Source of the DNA: a virus
Length of the DNA stretch: 50,638 bases
IMG/VR virus record: IMGVR_UViG_3300045922_000571
Location: 1 to 50,638 of that record
Reading direction: 5' to 3' (one strand)
Shown: in pieces, positions 1 to 6,178 of the stretch
How the letters are laid out: each line of letters starts with the position of its first letter
Numbering within the stretch: the first letter of the stretch is position 1
Notes under the pieces: generated by a model
What the model saw: the letters and a program-made list of their open reading frames with translations, nothing else
Told to the model about the DNA's origin: nothing
Database searches by the model: none
Made by a program: the position numbers and the translations under genes

Positions 1-127
1 TCTGCGCCACCGCCGCCTGCGTGACGCCCAGTTCCGCCGCCGCGCCGCGCTGGCTCAGCCCCGCGCGGTAGCGCAGCCACACCACCACGCGCTGCCGCGC
101 CGTGAGCAGCGCCGTCGCCCGCGCCAC
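1..127. repeat. Terminal direct repeat, left copy
   Basis: The first 127 bases are identical to the last 127 (50512-50638). Both copies lie inside the same sigma-factor reading frame, which stays open across the joined ends. An overlap of exactly 127 bases equals a k-mer length commonly used by short-read assemblers, so it most likely marks a circular assembly graph (circular or terminally redundant permuted DNA) rather than a biological terminal repeat. A true 127-bp direct terminal repeat is the less likely alternative. Confidence 0.9.
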
Positions 128-502
128 CAGCGCCCGGCGCTCCGCCTCCAGCGCCGCGGCGAACGGATCGCAGCCGCCGCCCGACAGCTCCGGCGCCTCA
201 TCGAGCGGCACCACCGGTATCCCGTTCGGTCCGCCGCCGCCGGCGCCGTCCAGGCTGTCGAGCATCGCGCCGCGCACGCGCAGACGCACGTACACCGCGA
301 AGGTGTCAGCTCGCTCGGGAGAGTACTGAGACGCGGCCTCGATCAGCCCGACGGCGCCCGCCTGGACGAGATCGTCCAGCGACACGCCCGGTACACGCCG
401 CGCGATAGCGGCCGCGATCGGCCGCAAGAGGTAGGAGTATGACTCCACGATCGCGTTGCGGCTCTCGACGTCGACCGTGTCGCGCCGGCACGGCCGGCGC
501 AT
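1..502 (-). CDS. Sigma-70 family RNA polymerase sigma factor, N-terminal part (gene crosses the contig ends)
   Basis: Reading leftward from ATG at 502 and joining base 1 to base 50511 gives a 329-residue protein ending at 50024. An in-frame TAG lies two codons upstream, so this is the first possible ATG. Residues about 18-90 look like sigma region 2 of the FliA/WhiG/SigB type: a core SLDDLVQAGAVGLIEAA and a promoter-melting-like YVRLRVRGAMLDSL. Region 4 and a C-terminal extension are in the part annotated at 50024-50638. The expected role is to direct host core RNA polymerase to phage promoters, probably those of the minus-strand late operon that it heads. A GGAG about 10 bases before the ATG could serve as ribosome binding site. 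Family assignment is firm; the target promoters are inference. Confidence 0.85.
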   Translation of the reverse strand, partial: MRRPCRRDTVDVESRNAIVESYSYLLRPIAAAIARRVPGVSLDDLVQAGAVGLIEAASQYSPERADTFAVYVRLRVRGAMLDSLDGAGGGGPNGIPVVPLDEAPELSGGGCDPFAAALEAERRALVARATALLTARQRVVVWLRYRAGLSQRGAAAELGVTQAAVAQ

Positions 503-632
503 GGCCTAAAAACTCCGGGCCAACAGCACGCGAGACACCCTCGCTTATGAAGCCGAGCCACGGCAGGCTCTCAACCACGATAGTAGCCGCCGGACTCGCC
601 TTTTCTCACGGTTCTGGAGTACAATCTCTCCG
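503..632. promoter_or_regulatory. Divergent intergenic region between sigma factor and HTH gene
   Basis: These 130 bases separate the leftward sigma gene from the rightward HTH gene at 633 and should hold both promoters. On the plus strand a TACAAT hexamer (620-625, five of six to the -10 consensus) ends 7 bases before the ATG at 633, which would place the transcript start at the start codon. No good -35 is visible 16-18 bases upstream. On the minus strand a weak TTGAGA / CATAAG pair with a long spacer is the best candidate. A second sigma factor or an activator may be needed. Confidence 0.45.
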
Positions 633-965
633 ATGCCGCGCAACACGAAGAAGACCCCCGCCCGGCCCGCCAAGGCCCGTCAGACCGCCTCCTCCCGCGC
701 CACTGCCGCTGCCGCAGCGCCGGAGCAGGTGGGTATTGCAGCGACGATGTACATCACGCTCGATGAGGCCGCGCGCCTCACCGGCGTCAGCCGCTCGTTC
801 CTGGAGCGCGAGATCGCTTCCGGCCGCTTGCCGGCGATCCGTGACGTCGCGCTCAAGGTGCACCGCAACGACCTCGACGCTTGGCGCGGAGCACCCGTGA
901 GCGAGCCCGTCGAGCAGCGCAAGAGACCCGCGCGCGCCGCCGGCGCAGGCGCCACGGCCGCCTGA
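633..965 (+). CDS. MerR/excisionase-type helix-turn-helix DNA-binding protein
   Basis: A protein of 110 residues with a basic, alanine-rich N-terminal tail (1-30), a compact winged-HTH of the excisionase/HTH_17 type at about 39-86 (the segment YITLDEAARLTGVS is the usual helix-turn-helix start), and an Arg/Ala-rich C-terminal tail. Such proteins bind short DNA sites and act as excisionases, recombination directionality factors or small repressors. It is the first rightward gene, faces the sigma gene, and has a -10-like hexamer but no Shine-Dalgarno, suggesting leaderless translation. A serine recombinase is encoded elsewhere in the genome, so a role as its directionality partner is possible but unproven. 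Confidence 0.8.
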   Translation: MPRNTKKTPARPAKARQTASSRATAAAAAPEQVGIAATMYITLDEAARLTGVSRSFLEREIASGRLPAIRDVALKVHRNDLDAWRGAPVSEPVEQRKRPARAAGAGATAA

Positions 966-1566
966 CGGCCGCGCGCGCCCGCCCGGGCGAGCGCCCTCCG
1001 GTCTTCCTCCTCGACCCCCAGCACGGCCGAGGCCCCGGCGCAAGCCGCAGCGCACACCCACGCGCGCCGAGGCCTCGGCCCGCGCCGCGCGCCGCACCCT
1101 GCGCCCGCCCGCACCACCAGCCGAGGCCACCGCCGCGCGCCGCCCGCGCACACCAGCGGAGCCAGCCGCGGAGGCCTCCGCCGCGCGCCGCCCGCCGCGC
1201 CAGCACGCCACCGCGCCCGGCGCTCGCACACTCCCCTGCCCCGCCGCGCCCGCGCGCGCACCCGCGGAGTGAGCCGTCGAGGCCTCCGGCCACGCGCCGC
1301 GCCTCCGCACCGCGCACCGCCGCGCCCGCCGCGCGCGCACTCCGCCGCGCCCGCGCGCACCCGCAGGCCGACGCGTCAACGCGTCCGCGCCGCGCCGCAG
1401 CCGAGCGACGTGCGACGGCGCCGCCAGCCCGGGACCCCCTGCCAGGTCAGCCGCGCCGCGCCCGGGCGCACCACCGGAGTGACGCGTCGAGACCTCCGCG
1501 CCGCGCCCGCGCGCGCACCCGCGGAGCGACGCGCCGAGGCCTCCGCGCCGCGCCGCGCGGAGGCAC
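966..1566. repeat. Degenerate GC-rich tandem-like repeat tract, apparently non-coding
   Basis: About 600 bases of almost pure G+C with a recurring unit of roughly 45-50 bases. A loose consensus is a CACC-GCGGAGTGA block, then ACGCGTCGAGGCCTCCGCG, then GCGCC-rich filler. Recognisable copies start near 1063, 1115, 1149, 1260, 1354, 1470 and 1514. The StuI-like core AGGCCT recurs in several. All six frames give only Arg/Ala/Pro/Gly strings without normal residue balance, so I see no gene. It lies between the HTH gene and a pair of opposed terminators. Confidence 0.6.
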
Positions 1567-1568
1567 AG

Positions 1569-1620
1569 AAAAAGCCCCCGGCAGGGAGCGGAGCGCCGAT
1601 CTCCACCCCCGGCCGGGGGC
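1569..1620 (-). terminator. Rho-independent terminator for the leftward small gene
   Basis: On the minus strand a perfect 9-bp stem (GCCCCCGGC at 1620-1612 with GCCGGGGGC at 1582-1574) and a 29-base loop are followed directly by five T residues (1573-1569). It would stop transcription coming from the leftward gene at 1895-2107 before it enters the repeat tract. Confidence 0.6.
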
Positions 1621-1658
1621 CGGGCCGCCCGGCTCGCAGCTCCGAGCCGCCGCCCACC

Positions 1659-1691
1659 GCGGACGCGCCACGCAGCGCGCCCGCTTTTTTT
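1659..1691 (+). terminator. Rho-independent terminator, rightward
   Basis: A 10-bp stem with one mismatch (1659-1668 with 1675-1684), a 6-base loop and a run of seven T residues (1685-1691) form a textbook intrinsic terminator. It would end the rightward transcript that starts before 633 and passes through the repeat tract. It faces the minus-strand terminator at 1569-1620, so the two transcripts overlap by only about 100 bases. Confidence 0.75.
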
Positions 1692-1894
1692 ATGCCGTCG
1701 GAGGGCGCCGGGCCGCCCCCGCCCGGCCGCTCCAACACCTCATCCGCGCACGGCGAGCGGGCTCAATGCCGGCAGGCACGGAGCGCCCGACCGTGCGGAA
1801 AGCTGTAGCTTTCTCCAGGCCGAAACCGGCACCGCTAAGTCTCGTATTTCCGCGCGCCGGCCCGCCCGGCCGAGAAAACACTTTCTGCACACCC
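1692..1894. other. Short intergenic stretch, nothing recognised
   Basis: About 200 bases between the rightward terminator and the stop codon of the leftward gene. It is GC-rich with a few mixed-sequence stretches, and I see no gene, hairpin or promoter that I can support. Confidence 0.5.
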
Positions 1895-2107
1895 TCACTT
1901 CGGCCGCTTCTTGGCGCGCGCCCAGCGCGCCCGCGCCGCCCGCCGCGCGATCTTGCGCCGCTCCTCCGGAGACATCTGCTCCCAGCGGGCCTGGGCCAGC
2001 TCGCTCGCGATCCGCGAGCGCTCCGCCGGCGCCACGCGCGACCACCGCAGCCGCGCCAGCGCGGCCCCCGGCGACTCGATCGAGCCTGCGTCGTCCGTCT
2101 TCTTCAT
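1895..2107 (-). CDS. Small basic protein with repeated ARW motifs
   Basis: A 70-residue, strongly basic, helix-prone protein. It contains three spaced copies of a short pattern in which Arg-Trp is followed by a Ser/Ala-Pro-Glu-Glu/Ala-Arg block (ARLRWSRVAPAER, AQARWEQMSPEERR, AARARW). A second small protein of this phage (5697-5906) ends its core with the same kind of sequence (LTPEQ then AAKARW). Proteins of this sort are frequent in phages and plasmids without known function; nucleic-acid binding is plausible from composition only. It is divergent from the early operon, and a TAAGAT hexamer ends 6 bases before its ATG, so it too may be translated leaderless. This position is typical for an autoregulatory repressor, but no HTH can be assigned. 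Confidence 0.7.
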   Translation of the reverse strand: MKKTDDAGSIESPGAALARLRWSRVAPAERSRIASELAQARWEQMSPEERRKIARRAARARWARAKKRPK

Positions 2108-2252
2108 ACCTTCATCTTAGCGTGCCTGCGCACGCTGGAGCCGGTACTAAGGCGATTTTCGTGCGGTACTAAGCGTCTTTTCTTCTTGCGTGCGCACGCG
2201 GGGAGGTCGATAATAGAGACAGAAGGCAAACACCTTCGGAAAGGAGACAGAG
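2108..2252. promoter_or_regulatory. Divergent early operator-promoter region
   Basis: A rightward promoter is visible: TTGCGT (2187-2192), a 17-base spacer and GATAAT (2210-2215). An AAGGAG ribosome site precedes the ATG at 2253. The -35 overlaps a perfect palindrome GCGTGCGCACGC (2189-2200). A matching interrupted palindrome GCGTGCCTGCGCACGC lies at 2121-2136, next to the likely leftward -10 (TAAGAT, 2120-2115). Between them the decamer CGGTACTAAG occurs twice, at 2143-2152 and 2165-2174, exactly 22 bp apart and so on one DNA face. This arrangement looks like a genetic switch bound by at least one dimeric repressor. Confidence 0.65.
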
Positions 2253-2438
2253 ATGACAGACAAGGAAGCCCTGGCGTGGGAAGTCGAACACGACCAGGAC
2301 TACTACTACGACCTAGCCGCCCGACTCGCCTTCGAGCGGGCGCGCAACGAGGCACTCGTCCGCGCTTACATTCGGGCCCTGGAGCACCTTTTGGCGGCCC
2401 TCCAGGCCGCCCCGCACGGGGAGGTGCCCCGTGCGTGA
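2253..2438 (+). CDS. Small acidic hypothetical protein, first gene of the early operon
   Basis: A 61-residue protein, acidic in the N-terminal half with a tyrosine cluster (DQDYYYDLAARLAFERA), then an amphipathic helix rich in Ala and Leu. I recognise no family. It has the best placed ribosome site of the region and follows the promoter at 2187-2215 directly. The next gene starts inside its last codons (8-bp overlap), so the two are translationally coupled. Confidence 0.7.
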   Translation: MTDKEALAWEVEHDQDYYYDLAARLAFERARNEALVRAYIRALEHLLAALQAAPHGEVPRA

Positions 2439-2985
2439 GGTGCTGAGACTGGCCCCAGACGTCCCCGCCGTCGTCGCCCTCCGCTTCGACGACGGTGTGG
2501 TCGTCTCTGGTCGCTACGGCGACCAGGTCATGTACACCGTAACCCTCCCCGACGGCGCCGAGCGGGTGATGTACGTCCCGCCCGCCGTCCAGACCATGAT
2601 CTCCCGCGCCGGCCTCAAAGCCGGCGACTGGTTCCGGATCGCGAGAACCCAAAAGGCGAACGGCGCGCGGCGCGCCATCGAGTGGCGCGTCGAACCCCTC
2701 CCGCCGGAGGAGCAGGCCCCAGCGCCAGAGCAGCCTGCCCCCGCCGAGGAGGCCGCGCCGGCCGCTCAGCCCGCCACGCCCGCCCAGCCCGCCACGCCTG
2801 ACCACGCCCAGCGTCCCTCGACCAGGCTCGAGGACGCTCTCAAGACGGTCGTCGCCGCCTGCCACGCGGCGACGGTGTATGCCCGCGAGATCGGCTTCGC
2901 CATCCCGCAATTCACCTCCGAGGACATCGCCAAGATGGCGATGACCCTCACGATCGAGGCTCGGAACAACGGAGGTGCCCGATGA
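2431..2985 (+). CDS. Phage early protein with N-terminal beta domain and C-terminal helical domain
   Basis: A GTG start at 2431 has GGAGG seven bases upstream. The 184-residue product has an N-terminal, probably beta-rich domain (1-85; motif FDDGVVVSGRYGDQVMYT), a Pro/Ala/Glu linker (about 88-125) and a conserved-looking C-terminal helical part (about 128-184; LEDALKTVVAACHAATVYA and FTSEDIAKMAMTLTIEA). The same architecture occurs in uncharacterised phage proteins encoded near Cas4/RecB-like nucleases, and such a nuclease ends this operon. A role in DNA replication or recombination is possible, but nothing in the sequence proves it. It overlaps the next gene by an ATGA. Confidence 0.75.
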   Translation: MREVLRLAPDVPAVVALRFDDGVVVSGRYGDQVMYTVTLPDGAERVMYVPPAVQTMISRAGLKAGDWFRIARTQKANGARRAIEWRVEPLPPEEQAPAPEQPAPAEEAAPAAQPATPAQPATPDHAQRPSTRLEDALKTVVAACHAATVYAREIGFAIPQFTSEDIAKMAMTLTIEARNNGGAR

Positions 2986-3200
2986 CATACGCTCACCAGA
3001 GTCACGAGTGGGAGTGCTACCCGGGAGCCGGTTGGCCGCCGTCCGCCGGACCCTGGGGCACTCGCTGCCGCGCCTGCGGCGCGGAAGGCTACGCGATCGG
3101 CGGGCCGCGAGGCCCGATCTATTGCGCCTTCGGCGACGAGTCCGAAGGCGCCAAGCCCTGCCCCGCCGCCAAGCCGGAGCAGAAGAAGGAGGACCGATGA
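2982..3200 (+). CDS. Small cysteine-containing protein, zinc-ribbon-like
   Basis: A 72-residue protein starting in an ATGA overlap with the preceding stop. It carries HEWECYPGAGWPP near the N-terminus, then a CRACG knuckle at about 29-33 and a further Cys in IYCAFG. This pattern could bind one zinc ion, though only one CxxC pair is complete. The C-terminal tail is Lys/Glu-rich. No family recognised. Confidence 0.65.
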   Translation: MTYAHQSHEWECYPGAGWPPSAGPWGTRCRACGAEGYAIGGPRGPIYCAFGDESEGAKPCPAAKPEQKKEDR

Positions 3201-3694
3201 TCTACGAAATCAGAGACGATGGCGGCGCCCGGGAGACCATCCAGGCGGACTCGATCGAAGAGGCCCTCGAACTCGCGCGCGAGTGGGCGGCCGAGGGCTC
3301 CTACGATCAGCGCGTGATGGTCACTGTGTGGGTGACCGAATTCGACGAGAACGAGGAGCCCACCGGACGCACCGAGACCATCGAGGTCGAGGCCGGGCCG
3401 GAGCCGCGCCCGCCCCGCACCGCCTGCGGAGAGGAAGACGAAGACCACCAGTGGGCCGCGCCGCAGAAAGTGGTAGGCGGCCTCGACTCCAACCCCGGCG
3501 TGTTCGGCCTCGGCGGCACGGCGCTGCTGATCCGCCGCGTGTGCGGCCGGTGCGGCATCTACCGCATCGAGCGGCGGCCGGGATCGCAGCGCCGACCCGG
3601 CGAACTCGACGTCGAGATCTCCTACGAGCCAGCAGACGAGATCTCGCTCGCCTGGGTGCGGTCGCAGACCTGGGAGGACGACCACGATGCATGA
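3197..3694 (+). CDS. Hypothetical early protein with C-terminal CxxC
   Basis: The start is the ATG at 3197, which overlaps the preceding stop as ATGA and follows a GAAGGAGG sequence. The 165-residue product has an acidic N-terminal alpha/beta segment (1-70; SIEEALELAREWAAEG, then VMVTVWVTEFDENEEPT). A C-terminal half follows with a single CGRCG knuckle (about 117-121) inside LLIRRVCGRCGIYRIER. The knuckle and neighbouring Cys/His (TACGEEDEDHQW) could form a small metal site. Function unknown. Confidence 0.7.
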   Translation: MIYEIRDDGGARETIQADSIEEALELAREWAAEGSYDQRVMVTVWVTEFDENEEPTGRTETIEVEAGPEPRPPRTACGEEDEDHQWAAPQKVVGGLDSNPGVFGLGGTALLIRRVCGRCGIYRIERRPGSQRRPGELDVEISYEPADEISLAWVRSQTWEDDHDA

Positions 3695-4094
3695 GCACGA
3701 ACGCATTCGCTCGGCCCCGTGTGGCTGTCTCTACGACGTGGTGACAGGCTTAGGCGTCCAGCTGTGCGCGGAGCATCGCCCCACCCCCCCAACCCGACGC
3801 CGCGCTGTGAGATGGGCGGACTTTCTGGCCTACGCTCCCCTCGGGGAGCGTAGGCCGATCTGGGGCACGCACGGCGCCGAAGCCGAGATCCTCGACCGTG
3901 TGTGGCACGGCCAAGGCGCCGGACAGATCGGCGATCGCGGCGTCACGACCGTGACCGTGCTCTGGCCGCGCGATCGCGTAATCCAGCGGTGGCGCCGCCG
4001 GCAAGGCTACGTCGTTCCCCGGCGCGATGGCTCGTGGGGCTGGGGCCAGACCCGCTGGGAGCTGATCGATGAGCGGAAGGAGAGCAACCGATGA
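3687..4094 (+). CDS. Hypothetical early protein
   Basis: A 135-residue protein overlapping its upstream neighbour by 8 bp and the next gene by ATGA. It begins with a Cys/His-containing segment (APCGCLYDVVTG, then QLCAEHR) that resembles the short N-terminal knuckles of other small phage proteins. The rest is Arg/Trp-rich with no recognisable domain. Its coding sequence contains a perfect 14-bp inverted repeat (3827-3856). Confidence 0.6.
   Translation: MHEHERIRSAPCGCLYDVVTGLGVQLCAEHRPTPPTRRRAVRWADFLAYAPLGERRPIWGTHGAEAEILDRVWHGQGAGQIGDRGVTTVTVLWPRDRVIQRWRRRQGYVVPRRDGSWGWGQTRWELIDERKESNR
3827..3856. repeat. Perfect 14-bp inverted repeat inside a coding region
   Basis: Arms 3827-3840 (GGCCTACGCTCCCC) and 3843-3856 are exact reverse complements with only two bases between them. 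The element lies wholly inside the gene at 3687-4094 and has no T tract, so it is not an intrinsic terminator on either strand. It could be an operator, a recombination site or an mRNA hairpin that tunes expression of the distal operon. Confidence 0.7.
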
Positions 4095-4321
4095 GACTCA
4101 CCAGAAAAGAGCGCGCTCTCGCGCGCAAGTTCGACCTGAAGCCACAGGTCGCCGTGGACCTGTGTGAAGCATTCCAAGGCGTCTCTGTCGATGACATCGA
4201 GACGCTGGAGTACCAGTATCACGACGAGGACCCGAACATCGCGATCACGCTCGAGTGGGTGTCGCGCCGGACCGGCGCGCGCCACTGGCAGACGTTCTAC
4301 CGCGGCATCGGGTGGTGCTGA
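4091..4321 (+). CDS. Small hypothetical protein
   Basis: A 76-residue protein starting in an ATGA overlap. Basic N-terminus (MRLTRKERALARKF), then a mixed alpha/beta core (DDIETLEYQYHDEDP; ITLEWVSRRTG) with several aromatic residues. No recognised family. It ends just before a short spacer with an AAAGGAG site for the next gene. Confidence 0.65.
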   Translation: MRLTRKERALARKFDLKPQVAVDLCEAFQGVSVDDIETLEYQYHDEDPNIAITLEWVSRRTGARHWQTFYRGIGWC

Positions 4322-4353
4322 TTTTTCGATGAATCAAAAGAAAGGAGAAAAAG

Positions 4354-4659
4354 ATGACAAGAGTGCAAATGGAAGACGGCTGCGTCGTTGACCCCAACGT
4401 CGCGCAGTGGGAGGTGCCGGACCGGACCGTCCAGAGGCGGTCGGTCATCACCGGCTCGGAGTGGGAGCGCGAATCCCTGTGCCTGAGCCAGCACGGCCGC
4501 CTCTACATCTACTCGTACCAAGCCCGGAGTCCCAGGGACGCGGCGCGCTACGTCGACGCCCAGGAGGCGGCCCGGTGGCTGCTCCTCAACGGCTACTCCC
4601 CGGACGACGAGACCATGCCCCCGGAACTCCGCCCCCTGATGCAGGAGCTGCTGAAGTGA
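4354..4659 (+). CDS. Hypothetical protein upstream of the Cas4-like nuclease
   Basis: A 101-residue protein with a clear AAAGGAG ribosome site 7-8 bases before ATG 4354. It is hydrophilic, with a probable alpha/beta fold (SVITGSEWERESLCLS, LYIYSYQARSPRDAARYV) and a helical end. Its stop overlaps the GTG start of the nuclease gene (GTGA), so the two are made together; a partner or regulator of the nuclease is a reasonable guess only. Confidence 0.7.
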   Translation: MTRVQMEDGCVVDPNVAQWEVPDRTVQRRSVITGSEWERESLCLSQHGRLYIYSYQARSPRDAARYVDAQEAARWLLLNGYSPDDETMPPELRPLMQELLK

Positions 4660-5543
4660 CTCCCAAGCCCAACGGCCACGACGCAGCTCTCGCGCTCCAC
4701 CTGCCCGCTCCGGCCCCCCAGCCGGAGCGGGCGCCTGAGACCCCGACCTACACGGCGGCGGCGGAGCCGCCGGCGATCCTCTCGCCGAGCCAGGTCAATT
4801 TGTTCCTGGAGTGCCCGGCGAAGTGGTACTACAAATACCTGCTCGAACTCGAAACCCCGCTCACCTCATCGCTCGCGCTCGGGCGCGCGGTAGATGAGGC
4901 CCTGAGCTACCACTTCAGGCACAAGGCGCAAACCCGCGAAGACTTGCCCGCCGGCGACGTGATCGAGGCGTTCTCGTGCGCATTCGCCGAGCAGTTCGCC
5001 GAGGCAGAGCTAGCTGAGGACGAAAATCCGGACGACCTGCACACGCTCGGCGAGCAGCTCGTCAACCGCTACCTGGCCGAACTCGCCCCCAGCGTCCAGC
5101 CCGCGCTGGTCGAACGCGACGGCGAGCGCGTGCCAGCAGTGCAACTCCCCGTCTCCGGCGAGATCGCCGGCGTGCCCGTCCAGGGCATCGTCGACCTGAT
5201 CGCCGAGGACGGCACCGTGATCGACCTCAAGACGGCCGCGCGCCGCATGCCCGGCATTCCGCCGGACTACCGCCTCCAGCTCGCCACCTACTGCCGATTC
5301 ACCGGCGCCAGCAAAGCGCAGCTCGACTGCATGATCAAGTCCAAGACCGTGCAGACGCAGCGCCTCAGCACCGAGATCACAGAAGCAGACCAGCGCTTCC
5401 TCGATGCGATCTACCCCGCGGCGCACGAGGCGATGCGCACCGGGCTGTACTTGCCGCGGCGCAGCTCCTGGATGTGCTCGCGCCGCAACTGCCCGTTCTG
5501 GAGGCGTTGCGAGGAGGATTTCGGAGGCACCGTCCAGGACTGA
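4656..5543 (+). CDS. Cas4/RecB-like PD-(D/E)XK exonuclease with iron-sulphur cysteines
   Basis: The GTG at 4656 overlaps the preceding stop; the product has 295 residues with a disordered Pro-rich N-terminus (1-38). The nuclease core shows the PD-(D/E)XK signature: D180 in GIVDLIAEDG, D190 and K192 in VIDLKTA, and Q208/Y212 of the QxxxY motif (YRLQLATYC). One cysteine before the core (C53, in ECPAKWYYKY) and three after it (C274, C279, C285 in CSRRNCPFWRRC) match the Cas4/AddB iron-staple layout that holds a 4Fe-4S cluster. Such phage enzymes resect DNA ends for recombination-dependent replication or repair. There is no Cas1 or Cas2, so this is not a CRISPR adaptation gene. It is the last gene before a strong terminator. 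Confidence 0.9.
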   Translation: MTPKPNGHDAALALHLPAPAPQPERAPETPTYTAAAEPPAILSPSQVNLFLECPAKWYYKYLLELETPLTSSLALGRAVDEALSYHFRHKAQTREDLPAGDVIEAFSCAFAEQFAEAELAEDENPDDLHTLGEQLVNRYLAELAPSVQPALVERDGERVPAVQLPVSGEIAGVPVQGIVDLIAEDGTVIDLKTAARRMPGIPPDYRLQLATYCRFTGASKAQLDCMIKSKTVQTQRLSTEITEADQRFLDAIYPAAHEAMRTGLYLPRRSSWMCSRRNCPFWRRCEEDFGGTVQD

Positions 5544-5567
5544 CAGCACCACAGCACTGACCTACAG

Positions 5568-5601
5568 AGCGGCTCCGGGGGTGACCCGGAGCCGCTTTTT
5601 T
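5568..5601 (+). terminator. Strong rho-independent terminator ending the first early operon
   Basis: A perfect 12-bp stem (AGCGGCTCCGGG at 5568-5579 with 5585-5596), a 5-base loop and six T residues (5596-5601). It lies 25 bases after the stop of the nuclease gene and closes the 2253-5543 operon. Confidence 0.92.
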
Positions 5602-5659
5602 ATGCCTGCGCTCGAAGACCGCCATGCGTGAGATTATCGACATTGTGCAGACTCGGGGC

Positions 5660-5696
5660 TTGACAGCAGCGCGCCAGTCGGTGTATGTTTCACGTA
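5660..5696 (+). promoter_or_regulatory. Sigma-70 promoter for a leaderless gene
   Basis: A consensus -35 TTGACA (5660-5665), an 18-base spacer and TATGTT (5684-5689) form the best host-type promoter of the window. The ATG at 5697 follows 7 bases after the -10, where transcription should start, and no Shine-Dalgarno exists. The mRNA is therefore probably leaderless, as for lambda cI from PRM. Confidence 0.75.
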
Positions 5697-5906
5697 ATGT
5701 CTAAGCGCAAGTTTAAAGACGGTCAGTTCACCAAGGAGGACTTGTCGCTCGCCGCGGCTGTCCTCGGCCATGCGGGCGGCCGGATCGGCGGTCGAAGGCG
5801 CGCCCAAAACCTCACACCCGAGCAGTTGACGGCGATCGGGAAACTCGCCGCAAAGGCAAGGTGGGGGGAGAGGACGACTCGAAAATCCAAAGAGGCGGGC
5901 GCGTGA
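5697..5906 (+). CDS. Small basic ARW-motif protein, likely leaderless regulator
   Basis: ATG 5697 is chosen over the in-frame ATG at 5685, which lies inside the -10 hexamer. The 69-residue product is basic, with a Gly/Arg-rich centre (GHAGGRIGGRRRAQNL) and the LTPEQ...AAKARW motif shared with the leftward protein at 1895-2107. Both genes have a -10-like hexamer directly before the start codon. Uncharacterised phage and plasmid proteins with this motif are common; a DNA-associated regulatory role is inferred from size, charge and promoter type only. It stands alone between the terminator at 5568-5601 and the replication gene. Confidence 0.75.
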   Translation: MSKRKFKDGQFTKEDLSLAAAVLGHAGGRIGGRRRAQNLTPEQLTAIGKLAAKARWGERTTRKSKEAGA

Positions 5907-6178
5907 CAGGTTCTAGAAAGGGAAATCTGTTGTCGAAAGCTGGGCGCCGGCCCACAGCGCCCAGCTCCGACCCTTCGGAAAGATCGCCTCCGAATCCTTG
6001 ATCCCAGGCGATCGTGCCGGGCTTCCTGTGTTGACGGGGTCCAGCACACCAATCTCGTTGGAGATTGGCCGCGACCGTGGGACCGGTGAGTCTCCGGAGG
6101 CTCCCCACCATTATCCCACGGCGCAAGCAAAAACGAAAGGGGGTTCTCAATGTGTCAACAGCCCGTGGGAGATCAGCA
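5907..6178. promoter_or_regulatory. Intergenic leader of the replication gene with two inverted repeats
   Basis: The stretch holds two operator- or attenuator-like inverted repeats. The first has perfect 10-bp arms AGCTGGGCGC (5938-5947) and 5957-5966 around a 9-base loop, with no T tract. The second has 8-bp arms CCAATCTC (6049-6056) and GAGATTGG (6061-6068) around GTTG. A TTGACG hexamer sits at 6031-6036, 12 bases before the second repeat, but I see no good -10 at the right distance. Binding of a repressor or of the replication protein itself to 6049-6068 is a reasonable idea. Confidence 0.5.

Noticed and set aside
881-2446. A 521-codon plus-strand frame through the repeat tract
   Set aside because: The product is nearly only Arg, Pro and Ala, crosses two terminators and an operator region, and overlaps better supported genes on both strands.
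4656-5543. CRISPR adaptation gene cas4
   Set aside because: No Cas1, Cas2 or repeat array is present; free-standing Cas4-like exonucleases are common in phages.
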